Shown here piece by piece: positions 44,470-52,395 of a DNA stretch of 64,000 nucleotides. The position numbers and the translations under genes were made by a program. This DNA comes from Thauera sp. (GTDB lineage: Bacteria; Pseudomonadota; Gammaproteobacteria; Burkholderiales; Rhodocyclaceae). The notes beneath the pieces are model-generated. The model saw nothing but the letters and a program-made list of their open reading frames with translations. It was not told the DNA's origin and did not search any database. The stretch's first letter is position 1; the number at the start of each line of letters is the position of its first letter. The stretch is from the NCBI GenBank assembly GCA_024235615.1, contig JACKMB010000001.1:372001-436000 (forward strand), given 5' to 3'.

Positions 44470-46515
44470 TCAGTGATGCGGCCGGTTCTGACCTGGAATG
44501 TCGGGGTAGCGCACGTAGTCGACCAGGTCCTGGATCTCCTGAGGCGGCGGCTTGGTCAGCAGGCTGACCACGACGATGGTTGCGAAGCCGAGCGGCACGC
44601 CGAACACACCTGCCGAGATCGAGTTGATGTCGAACCAGGCGTTCACCATCGAGCCGCCGAAGAAGGGGTGGGTGTGCACCACGTAGAAGACCGTGACCGC
44701 CAGCCCCGCGAGCATGCCGGCGACCGCGCCGGGACGATTGGCGCGCTTCCAGAAGATGCCCAGCACGAGCGCCGGGAAGAAGGCCGAGCCGCCGATCGAG
44801 AACGCCAGGCCGACCATGAAGAGGATGTTGTCCGGCCGCATCGACGCAACCCAGGCCGCCACCACCGCCACCACCAGCAGCTGCGACTTGGAGATCACCA
44901 GCCGGCGGTGGGTCGTGGCCTGGGGATTGATCACCTTGTAGTAGAGGTCGTGCGACAACGCGTTCGAGATCGTCAGCAGCAGACCGTCGGCGGTGGACAG
45001 CGCGGCGGCCAGCCCCCCCGCCGCGACCAGGCCCGAGACGACGTAGGGCAGGCCGGCGATCTCCGGCGTGGCGAGCACGATCACGTCGGTATTGAGGCGC
45101 AGCTCGGCCAGTTGCAGGATGCCGTCGCCGTTGAGGTCCTCGATGCGCACCAGCCCCACCCTGCCCCAGGACGCCACCCAGTCGGGCAGGATCGCGATGC
45201 TCGAGCCGACCAGGTTGTTATAGACCTCCCACTTGGCGAACACGGCGTAGGCCGGCGCGGTGACGTAGAGCAGGAAGATGAAGAACAGCGACCACAGCAC
45301 CGAGCGACGCGCCTCCATGACGCCGGGCGTGGTGTAGTAGCGCATCAGGATGTGCGGCAGCGCCGCCGTACCCACCATGAGCACGAACATCAGCGCGAGG
45401 AAGTTGTTGCGCGCGGTGGCGGACTCGTCCGCGGTGGCGCCCGGATGCGCCTCGGCGTGGCGCGGCGGCGGTCGGGCGCGCTCGAGGGCCTCGGCGCGGG
45501 CGCGCTGCCAGGCCTCGCTTGCCTGCGCCGGCGTGCGCGGCAGGTCACGCAGGGCGCGCTCGGCAAGCGCGATGTCGCGCGCCGGCGCGTTGCCCAGGCG
45601 CATGCCGTTGAGCTCCTCGATCATGCGCCGGCGCTCGTCCTCGAGCGAGGCGGGCAGCGCAGCGATCTTGTCGGCGTAGTCTTGCGCGCGCGCGGTGTAG
45701 AGATCGCGCACCTCGCGCTCGGAGGGAGCCTCGAAGAGCGCGTCCTCACGCGCGCTGATCTGCTGCAGCACCGTCCCGTAGACCGCCTGCGGGATCGGAA
45801 TTCCGGTGAGCTTGTAGGACAGGATCACCACAGGCACCAGGTAGGCGATGATCAGGATCACGTACTGCGCCACCTGGGTCCAGGTCACCGCGCGCATGCC
45901 GCCGAGGAAGGAGCACACCAGGATGCCGGCCAGCCCGATGAAGAGTCCGATCTCGAACTCCACGCTGACGAAGCGGCTGGTCACCAGGCCGACGCCGTAG
46001 ATCTGCGCCACCAGATAGACGAAGCTCGCCAGCACCGCGGCGGAGAGGCCGACCAGGCGGGCGACGTTGCCCTGGTAGCGCGCGCCGAGGAAGTCCGGGA
46101 TGGTGTATTGGCCGAACTTGCGCAGGTAGGGCGCGAGCAGCAGGGCCACCAGCACGAAGCCGCCGGTCCAGCCGGTCACGAAGGCCAGGCCCTCGAAGCC
46201 GCTGAAGTACAAGGTTCCGGCCAGCCCGATGAAGGACGCCGCGCTCATCCAGTCGGCAGCGGTCGCCATGCCGTTGAACAGCGCCGGCACGCGACGCCCG
46301 GCGACGTAGTACTCGGAAACGTCGGAGGTGCGCGAGAGCACGCCGATGGTGGCGTAGATCGCGATCGTGACGAACAGGAAGACGTGGCCGATGAGCTGCT
46401 GCGAAAGCCCCATGCTCTCGCCGATCGCCAGCAGCACGACGAAGACCGCGAAGCCGAGGGTATAGATCCCGTAGTAGCGGCGCAGCTGGCGCGCGAAGCC
46501 GAGGTTGCGCCTCAA
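44470..46515 (-). CDS. Sodium/solute symporter of the ActP/VC_2705-like group with an EF-hand-like loop
   Basis: 681 residues from a TTG at 46515, preceded by GGAGAG 8 nt away and placed after the upstream stop; the longer in-frame extension to 46605 would overlap the exonuclease and looks spurious. Twelve or more helices and SSS signatures are present (GMATAADWMSAASFIGLAGTLYFSG; ALSTADGLLLTISNALSHDLYY). A charged cytoplasmic insert of about 120 residues (near 255-370, Arg/Glu/Ala-rich) separates helices, as in VC_2705-type relatives. Residues 460-471 read DLNGDGILQLAE, a full EF-hand calcium loop pattern. Acetate or a related carboxylate is the expected substrate, judged from acs and the CrbS-type kinase in the same cluster. 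Confidence 0.85.
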   Translation of the reverse strand: MRRNLGFARQLRRYYGIYTLGFAVFVVLLAIGESMGLSQQLIGHVFLFVTIAIYATIGVLSRTSDVSEYYVAGRRVPALFNGMATAADWMSAASFIGLAGTLYFSGFEGLAFVTGWTGGFVLVALLLAPYLRKFGQYTIPDFLGARYQGNVARLVGLSAAVLASFVYLVAQIYGVGLVTSRFVSVEFEIGLFIGLAGILVCSFLGGMRAVTWTQVAQYVILIIAYLVPVVILSYKLTGIPIPQAVYGTVLQQISAREDALFEAPSEREVRDLYTARAQDYADKIAALPASLEDERRRMIEELNGMRLGNAPARDIALAERALRDLPRTPAQASEAWQRARAEALERARPPPRHAEAHPGATADESATARNNFLALMFVLMVGTAALPHILMRYYTTPGVMEARRSVLWSLFFIFLLYVTAPAYAVFAKWEVYNNLVGSSIAILPDWVASWGRVGLVRIEDLNGDGILQLAELRLNTDVIVLATPEIAGLPYVVSGLVAAGGLAAALSTADGLLLTISNALSHDLYYKVINPQATTHRRLVISKSQLLVVAVVAAWVASMRPDNILFMVGLAFSIGGSAFFPALVLGIFWKRANRPGAVAGMLAGLAVTVFYVVHTHPFFGGSMVNAWFDINSISAGVFGVPLGFATIVVVSLLTKPPPQEIQDLVDYVRYPDIPGQNRPHH

Positions 46516-46552
46516 GGGGAACGCTCTCCGCTCGGCCCGCGCGCCCGGGTCA

Positions 46553-48844
46553 TCAGTACTTGATCCGCGCGTAGTAGGTCTTCTCGGCGGCCTCGCGCGC
46601 GTCACGCAGCGTGCGGATGCCCTTCTCGGCGAGCAGCGGGATCAGCTTGAGGAAGACCTCGGCGGTCACGATCGCGTCACCGAGCGCGGTATGACGCCCG
46701 ATGATGGTCAGCCCGAGGCGCTCGGCGATCGCCTCCAGGCGGTGCGACTCCTGGTTGGGGTGCACGACCGCCGACAGCAGCAGGGTGTCGATCACCGGGT
46801 GATCGAAGCGCAGCCCGGTCTGTTCTTCCTTGAGCTGCAGGAAGCGCATGTCGAAGGCGGCGTTGTGCGCGATCAGCACGGTGTCGGCGGAGAAGGCGTG
46901 GAAGGCGGGCAGCACCTTGTCGATGGTGGGCTGGCCGCGCAGCATCTCGGAGGTGATGCCGTGAATCTTCGCCGACTCGGGTGCGAGCGGACGCTCCGGG
47001 TCCACCAGCTGCTCGAAGGACTCGGCGCGCAGCAGCTTGCCGTTGAGGATGCGGGTCGCGCCGATCTGGATGATCTCGTCGCCCTGCGAGGGGTTGAGCC
47101 CGGTGGTCTCGGTGTCGAACACCGTGTAGCTGAGCTCGGAGAGCAGGCGGTCGTCGAGCGCGTGGGACTTCTCCGACCAGGCGAAGAGGTCGAAGTCGTA
47201 GTACTCGGGCCGGCTCTCGCCGCGCAGGTAGGTCTCGGCCTCGGCCTGCTCCTGGGGCGTCGCCGCCGGCAGCAGGATGCGGAAGAAGGCGCGGTGGCGC
47301 ACCTTCTCGCGCTCGAGCCACATCTCGCCGTCGTGGCGGTCGATCACGTCGCGTACGGTGAGCGGGCTGCTCTCGTCCTCGATCTTCATCGGCTCGAGCT
47401 CCCAGCTCATCACCGTCTCGGTGCTCATCGCCTGCCCGGACCAGATCAAATCGAGGTGCACCAGGCGACCGGCCGCGGTGAGCCGGAAGCGCACCTCGCG
47501 CACCTCGAACTCGTCCGACAGCCGGCTGGCAAGGTAGGTGATGGCCTGGATCAGCGAGAAGCTGTCGACCTTCACCCACAGCGTCTCGTCGACCTCCTCG
47601 AGCTTGGTGGGCAGGCCGATGCGGGCCTCGATGCGGCGCTGCGCCGCGGCGATCAGGTCGGCGCCGAACATTTCCTCGAGCGGCCAGCGCGCCTTCAGCG
47701 AATCGGCGAACTCGTTGGCGGTCTGGTCGAGGCGCTGGCTCATCGACTGCACCTCGTCGCGAACCACCTTGCGGAAGCGCGTGCGCATCTCGTCGGGGAG
47801 GTCCTCGAATTCCAGCATGTCGGCCGCTGCGCGCACGTTGGCGAGCGAGGCGCGGCTGCCCTCGGTGAGGTTGTGCAGCATCTGGTCGCGGCGCGACTCG
47901 GTCTCGAAGTTGCGCGTGATGTTGTCGAGCATGAGGATGAAGCCGGTGAGCGTGCGCTCCGGGGCGCCCTCCGCAGCCGCGGCTGCCGCTGTCGCCGGCA
48001 AGGTCTCGTCCGCCGCGCCGACCACACCCGCGTCACCCTGCTCCGCGCCCTGTCCGCCCGCGGTCTCGCCCTCCGCCGCGGCCGCAAGGGCCGGCGCCGC
48101 CAGCGACAGCACCGGCGCCATCTGCACGCGCAGCAGCTGGCCTGCCCGGGTGGTGGTGACGAAGTTGGCCTGCGCCTGCGTGGCGCCGCGGCGCAGGCGC
48201 TGCTGGATGGTGTCGAGCGCGTGCGCGATCAGGTTGCGCTCGAATACGCCGTAGATCGAACGCCCGAGGCCGATCAGCTCGCCGCCGCCGGCCACGCCCG
48301 GGGCCTCGGAGAGCGCGCGGAACTGCGCGCGCGCACGGTTGTTGTAGAGCAGCACGCGGCCGTCGAGGTTGCACACCACGACGCTCTGGGTGAGCTCGGA
48401 CATCAACGCGGCGAGGCGGTCCTTCTCGAGTTCGACCGAGGCCTTGGCGCGCGCGATCTGCGCCTCCACGTCCTCCAGCAGCGCATCGCGCTGGCTGGCG
48501 AGCTCGTTGGCGGCGACCGCGAGTTGCTGAACCTCGGGCGGCCCCTCGGGCTGCACGCGGAAGCCGCGGTTGGCGCCGAGCATCAGGCGCAGGTTCTCCG
48601 ACATGCGCAGCAGCCCCTGTACGTACTGGCGGAAGAGCACCCGCACCACGCCCACGCCGGCCGCGAAGCCCATCGCGGTGAGCAGCGTGCCGAGCGTGAG
48701 GTGAGGCGACAGCACCTTCACCAGCATTTCGCGCGCCTCGCCTGCGGTCTCGACCCAGACGATCAGCGCAGTGAGCAGGAAGGGTCCGGTCATCAGCAGG
48801 AACAGCACGACGACCGCGAGCATGAATCGCGTACGTGCCTGCAT
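46553..48844 (-). CDS. Membrane PAS-pseudokinase fused to a DEDDh 3'-5' exonuclease
   Basis: 763 residues. Two membrane helices (about 8-30 and 52-72) are followed by a HAMP-like/coiled-coil stretch (75-145) and a PAS-like domain (about 145-310) broken by an Ala/Gly-rich insert (248-295). A kinase-like region follows (315-530), but no HELR-type H-box His is visible at the expected helix (LTEGSRASLANVRAAADML). The ATPase part lacks clear DXGXG and GXGXG boxes, so it looks inactive. Residues 570-763 form a complete DnaQ-type exonuclease: Asp577 and Glu579 in FDTETTGLNP, Asp665 in HNAAFDMRF, His718 and Asp723 in HTALGD. Such exonucleases remove 3' nucleotides from DNA or RNA. It starts 3 nt after the receiver gene and ends 37 bp before the symporter. 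The substrate is unknown. Confidence 0.88.
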   Translation of the reverse strand: MQARTRFMLAVVVLFLLMTGPFLLTALIVWVETAGEAREMLVKVLSPHLTLGTLLTAMGFAAGVGVVRVLFRQYVQGLLRMSENLRLMLGANRGFRVQPEGPPEVQQLAVAANELASQRDALLEDVEAQIARAKASVELEKDRLAALMSELTQSVVVCNLDGRVLLYNNRARAQFRALSEAPGVAGGGELIGLGRSIYGVFERNLIAHALDTIQQRLRRGATQAQANFVTTTRAGQLLRVQMAPVLSLAAPALAAAAEGETAGGQGAEQGDAGVVGAADETLPATAAAAAAEGAPERTLTGFILMLDNITRNFETESRRDQMLHNLTEGSRASLANVRAAADMLEFEDLPDEMRTRFRKVVRDEVQSMSQRLDQTANEFADSLKARWPLEEMFGADLIAAAQRRIEARIGLPTKLEEVDETLWVKVDSFSLIQAITYLASRLSDEFEVREVRFRLTAAGRLVHLDLIWSGQAMSTETVMSWELEPMKIEDESSPLTVRDVIDRHDGEMWLEREKVRHRAFFRILLPAATPQEQAEAETYLRGESRPEYYDFDLFAWSEKSHALDDRLLSELSYTVFDTETTGLNPSQGDEIIQIGATRILNGKLLRAESFEQLVDPERPLAPESAKIHGITSEMLRGQPTIDKVLPAFHAFSADTVLIAHNAAFDMRFLQLKEEQTGLRFDHPVIDTLLLSAVVHPNQESHRLEAIAERLGLTIIGRHTALGDAIVTAEVFLKLIPLLAEKGIRTLRDAREAAEKTYYARIKY

Positions 48845-48847
48845 GGC

Positions 48848-49216
48848 TCAGTGCTCCAGCAGGCTGCGCACCTTGTCCACCAGCTCGCGGGTGGAGAAGG
48901 GCTTGGTCATGTAGGCGTCGGCACCGAGCGCCAGGCCCTTGGCGACCTCGGTGTCGCGGCCCTTGGCGGTGAGCATCAGGATCCGGATCCCCGCCATCTC
49001 GGGATCGGAGCGGATCTCCTGGCAGACCTCGAAGCCGCTCTTTTTCGGCATCATGACGTCGAGCAGCACCAGATCGGGCCGCGAGGCGCGGATCCGGCGC
49101 ACGGCCTCCTCGCCGTCGTTGGCCACCTCGACCTGATAGCCCTCGCGCTTCATGAGGAACTCCAGCGAAATGACGATGTTCTGTTCGTCGTCGGCAATCA
49201 GTACTTTCTTGTCCAT
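48848..49216 (-). CDS. Receiver-only response regulator
   Basis: 122 residues, a single CheY-like domain with no output domain. The acidic pair (ADDE), the phospho-acceptor Asp in LVLLDVMMPKKSG, the Thr in MLTAKG and the Lys in TKPFS are all present, so it should be phosphorylated normally. GGAGGAG precedes the ATG. It is encoded 30 bp after the symporter-kinase and 3 bp before the exonuclease fusion, so these two are the likely partner pair. The CrbR regulator of the comparable Vibrio/Pseudomonas system carries a LuxR-type DNA-binding domain; this protein does not. Confidence 0.95.
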   Translation of the reverse strand: MDKKVLIADDEQNIVISLEFLMKREGYQVEVANDGEEAVRRIRASRPDLVLLDVMMPKKSGFEVCQEIRSDPEMAGIRILMLTAKGRDTEVAKGLALGADAYMTKPFSTRELVDKVRSLLEH

Positions 49217-49246
49217 CAGCGTCTCCTCCCCGCCCGATATTCTATG

Positions 49247-51988
49247 TCATCCCTCGCCCGCCGCCGACTTCAGCGGCAGCTCGAAGGAGAATGTCGCGCC
49301 CTCGCCCGGCACGGACTCCAGCCACAGCCGACCGCCGAAGTGCTCGACGATCTGGCGGCTGATCGGCAGGCCCAGGCCGGTGCCCTGCGGCCGCGAGCGC
49401 TCGTCCCCGCCCTGGCGGAACTTCTCGAATACAACCGGCTGCTGGGCCGGCTCGATCCCCGGTCCGTTGTCCTTCACCGCGACGCGACAGCGCTCGCCGT
49501 CGCAGCTCAGCGTCACGTCCACCCGACCGCTGCCCGTGGGCACGAACTTCGCCGCGTTCGACAGCAGGTTGAGCATCACCTGCAGCAGGCGGTCGTGATC
49601 GGCACGCAGCGTCGGCACCGACTCCGGCAGGTGCAGGTGCAGCTCGGCGCCGCGGTCCCGGAAGAGCTGCAGCGTGGCGTCGCCGGAGTGGCGCACGAGC
49701 TCGCACAGGTCGATGTCGGTGTTGTGCCACTCGGCGTGGCCGGATTCGATCTTGGCCATGTCGAGCACCTGGTTCACCAGGCGCGACAGGCGCACCGTCT
49801 CCGACACGATGATGCCCAGGAAGCGCTGGCGATCCTCGACGTCGATGTCGGGATCGTCGAGCATCATCTCGGAGAGCGCGCGGATCGAGGTCAGCGGCGT
49901 GCGCAGCTCGTGCGTCACCGAGGACATGAAGTCGTCCTTCAGGCGGTCGAGCTCCTGCAGGCGCTCGTTGGCGGCGCGCAGCTCGGCGGTCGCGGCCTCG
50001 AGCGCGCGCGACTTCTCCTCGAGCTTGTGCGAGTAGGCGCGGACCTGCGAGGCCTCGTCGAGGATGTCCATGACCTCGCCGAGCCCGAGCGGCTCCGCCT
50101 GCACCACGGTCGACACCATCACCCGCGCCGAGGCGCTGCCGATGGCGCCGGCGAGAAGGGTCTCGGCGAAGTGGACCAGCTCGGGATCGGCCTTGAGCTC
50201 GGAGACCCGCTGCAGGCCATGCGAGCGCGCGTAGGCGCCGAAGGCCTCCTCGGTGCGGCGCTGGCCGAGGAAGCGCGCCACCAGCGGCACCAGCTCGCCG
50301 GCCTCGGCGCCGGTGCGCCAGAAGCTGGCCGGCGGCGCGTCACCACGCCGGAACACATCGACGAAGAGCGCGCCCTGGGTGGCCTCCGGCCCGGTCGGCA
50401 CGCGCAGCATCGACACCGCGACGTAGCAGCCGATGTTGGCGAGGAGGCTCCAGAACAGCGCGTGGCTGATGTTGTCCAGGCCGGTGAGCCCGAAGAGCTG
50501 CTCGGGCCTGAGCCAGCCTAGGCCGAGCACGCCGTGCTCGAGGAAGCCCGGATCGAGCCAGCCCGACTTGGCGAACGACGGCAGCAGCAGCGTGTAGACC
50601 CACACCGCGAAGCCCGCGAGCAGGCCGGCGAGCGCGCCCTCGCGGGTGCCGCCACGCCAATACATGCCGCCGATCACCACCGGGGCGAACTGCGCCACCG
50701 CGGCGAAGCTGATGAGGCCGATGCTGACCAGCGCGTAGGCCTCGCCGGCGAGGCGGAAGTAGAGATAGCCGAGCAGCAGCAGCACCACGATCGCGCCGCG
50801 GCGGATGCCGAGCAGGAGCCCGGTGAGGTCGCGCTCGCGCGCGAGGTCGAGCCGCCGGCTGCGCAGCAGCATCGGCATCACGAGGTCGTTGCACACCATC
50901 GTGGACAGCGCGATCGCCTCCACGATCACCATGCCGGTGGCTGCGGACAGGCCGCCGATGAACACGAGCAAGGCGAGCGCATTCTGCCCATGCGCGAGCG
51001 GCAGGGTCAGCACGAAGGTGTCCGGGTCCACCGTGCCGCTGCCAAAATGCAGCAGCCCGCCGATCGCGACCGGGATCACGAAGAGGTTGATCGCCAGCAG
51101 GTAGGCGGGAAAGACCCAGGTGGCGCGGCGCAGGTGCTGCTCGTTGACGTTCTCCACCACCGCGATCTGGAACTGCCGCGGCAGGAAGATGATCGACAGC
51201 ATCGCCAGCAGGACGTGGGCGAACCAGCCGCCGTAGCCGAGCCGGCCGGCGCCGTCGAAGGCGAGCAGGCGTTGCAGCTCGGGCACCGCCGCGGCGCGCG
51301 CGTAGAGGTCGCCGAAGCCGTCGTAGAGCCAGTAGGTGACGTAGACGCCGACCGCGAGGAAGGCCAGCAGCTTGACGACCGACTCGAAGGCGATCGCCGC
51401 CACCATGCCCTCGTGGCGCTCGGTGGTGTCGAGGTGGCGGGTGCCGAACAGCACGGTGAAGGCGGCGAGCGCGAGCGCGATGTAGAGCGTGCCGTCCTGC
51501 CACCAGCCGGACTGGCTCTCGATGCGGAACAGCGTGTCGTGCTCGCCCACCAGCAGCGCGTAGCCGCTGGAGATCGCCTTCAGCTGCAGCGCGATGTAGG
51601 GCACGATGCCCACCACCGCGATCAGCGTGACCAGCCCGCCGAGCAGGTGGCTCTTGCCGTAGCGCGAGGCGACGAAGTCGGCGATCGAGGTGACCCGGTA
51701 GCTGCGCGCGATGCGGATCATCTTGAGCACGACCAGCCAGGCCAGGGTGAGGCCCAGCGTGGGCCCGAGATAGGTCGGCAGGAACCACGGCCCGCCCGAG
51801 GCGGCGCGACCGACGCTGCCGAAATAGGTCCACGCGGTGCAATACACCGCGAGCGATAGACTGAAAACCCAGGGATTGTCGATGACCGAGCGCCCGGCGT
51901 CCGCGCGCCGGTCGCCGAAGTAGGCCACCGCGAACAGCAGCAGCAGGTAGGCGAACGAGGCGCCGACGATCAGCCAGCCCGGCAGCAT
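49247..51988 (-). CDS. Symporter-linked hybrid sensor histidine kinase (CrbS type: SSS-STAC-HisKA-HATPase)
   Basis: 913 residues from the ATG at 51988, which has GGAGG 5 nt upstream. Residues 1-525 form a full sodium/solute-symporter module of about 13 helices (VYCTAWTYFGSVGRAASGG; GLSAATGMVIVEAIALSTMVCNDLV). A STAC-like linker (about 560-650; HFAETLLAGAIGSASARVMVSTVV) and a coiled coil lead to the kinase. The H-box FMSSVTHELRTPLTSI holds His693, and the ATPase domain has the N-box MLNLLSNAAKF, DNGPGIE and GTGLGLPIS, all intact. There is no receiver domain. CrbS proteins sense acetate-related signals and control acs, and acs is the gene at the head of this cluster. Confidence 0.92.
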   Translation of the reverse strand: MLPGWLIVGASFAYLLLLFAVAYFGDRRADAGRSVIDNPWVFSLSLAVYCTAWTYFGSVGRAASGGPWFLPTYLGPTLGLTLAWLVVLKMIRIARSYRVTSIADFVASRYGKSHLLGGLVTLIAVVGIVPYIALQLKAISSGYALLVGEHDTLFRIESQSGWWQDGTLYIALALAAFTVLFGTRHLDTTERHEGMVAAIAFESVVKLLAFLAVGVYVTYWLYDGFGDLYARAAAVPELQRLLAFDGAGRLGYGGWFAHVLLAMLSIIFLPRQFQIAVVENVNEQHLRRATWVFPAYLLAINLFVIPVAIGGLLHFGSGTVDPDTFVLTLPLAHGQNALALLVFIGGLSAATGMVIVEAIALSTMVCNDLVMPMLLRSRRLDLARERDLTGLLLGIRRGAIVVLLLLGYLYFRLAGEAYALVSIGLISFAAVAQFAPVVIGGMYWRGGTREGALAGLLAGFAVWVYTLLLPSFAKSGWLDPGFLEHGVLGLGWLRPEQLFGLTGLDNISHALFWSLLANIGCYVAVSMLRVPTGPEATQGALFVDVFRRGDAPPASFWRTGAEAGELVPLVARFLGQRRTEEAFGAYARSHGLQRVSELKADPELVHFAETLLAGAIGSASARVMVSTVVQAEPLGLGEVMDILDEASQVRAYSHKLEEKSRALEAATAELRAANERLQELDRLKDDFMSSVTHELRTPLTSIRALSEMMLDDPDIDVEDRQRFLGIIVSETVRLSRLVNQVLDMAKIESGHAEWHNTDIDLCELVRHSGDATLQLFRDRGAELHLHLPESVPTLRADHDRLLQVMLNLLSNAAKFVPTGSGRVDVTLSCDGERCRVAVKDNGPGIEPAQQPVVFEKFRQGGDERSRPQGTGLGLPISRQIVEHFGGRLWLESVPGEGATFSFELPLKSAAGEG

Positions 51989-52001
51989 CACGACCTCCGC
52001 A

Positions 52002-52199
52002 TCAGCGCGCCCCGCGCTCGACGATCCACGCCACGACCAGGATCAGCGCGATCCACACCGCGAACAGATAGACGTGGAGCAGCGGCAGCCCGAGGACGGT
52101 CTGCGGGCGGTCGAACAGGGACAGAATGGGATAGTTCAGCAACACCAGGCCGGCGATGAACACGGCCACCAGGCGCTGCCCGGCCAGACCCTTGCGCAT
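52002..52199 (-). CDS. Small two-helix membrane protein of the symporter-kinase cluster
   Basis: 65 residues from the ATG at 52199, which has GGGAG 7 nt upstream. A basic start (MRKGLAGQR) is followed by a helix (VAVFIAGLVLLNYPILSLF), a short loop (DRPQTVLGLPL) and a second helix (LHVYLFAVWIALILVVAWIV) ending in ERGAR. Small proteins of this shape are often encoded directly before CrbS-type kinases or ActP-like symporters, and an accessory role for the adjacent transporter is assumed. It ends 13 bp before the kinase start. Confidence 0.8.
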   Translation of the reverse strand: MRKGLAGQRLVAVFIAGLVLLNYPILSLFDRPQTVLGLPLLHVYLFAVWIALILVVAWIVERGAR

Positions 52200-52363
52200 C
52201 CTGTCGCTCCCATGAAACGAGCCACGGCAAACGAAATGGCGCAGCACCGCCCTGCTCTTTGCGGCAGGGTCGGCGCGACGCACGAACAGGGGCACGCCTT
52301 GCGCGTACCCGGTCTCCCCCCGGCACCGGCTCGCTGGCCGGCTTCCTCCTGTCGTTCAGGAGC

Positions 52364-52386
52364 GGCCGGGCGCGGGGCGCCCGGCC
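52364..52386 (-). other. GC-rich hairpin just after acs
   Basis: GGCCGGGCG (52364-52372) pairs with CGCCCGGCC (52378-52386), a 9-bp stem with a 5-nt loop, 9 bp after the acs stop. No U-tract follows leftward, so it may protect the acs 3' end or set the ratio of acs to downstream signalling genes. A second stem, CTCCTG/CAGGAG, lies next to it at about 52345-52362. The remaining roughly 150 bp up to the small membrane gene shows nothing clear. Confidence 0.5.
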
Positions 52387-52395
52387 TGCACTGCA

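Noticed and set aside
46516-46605. Thirty extra N-terminal codons for the symporter
   Set aside because: They overlap the end of the exonuclease gene, are Arg/Pro-rich, and have no Shine-Dalgarno; the TTG at 46515 has one.
46505-50521. A 1338-codon open frame on the plus strand
   Set aside because: Antisense shadow of the exonuclease fusion, receiver and symporter-kinase genes.
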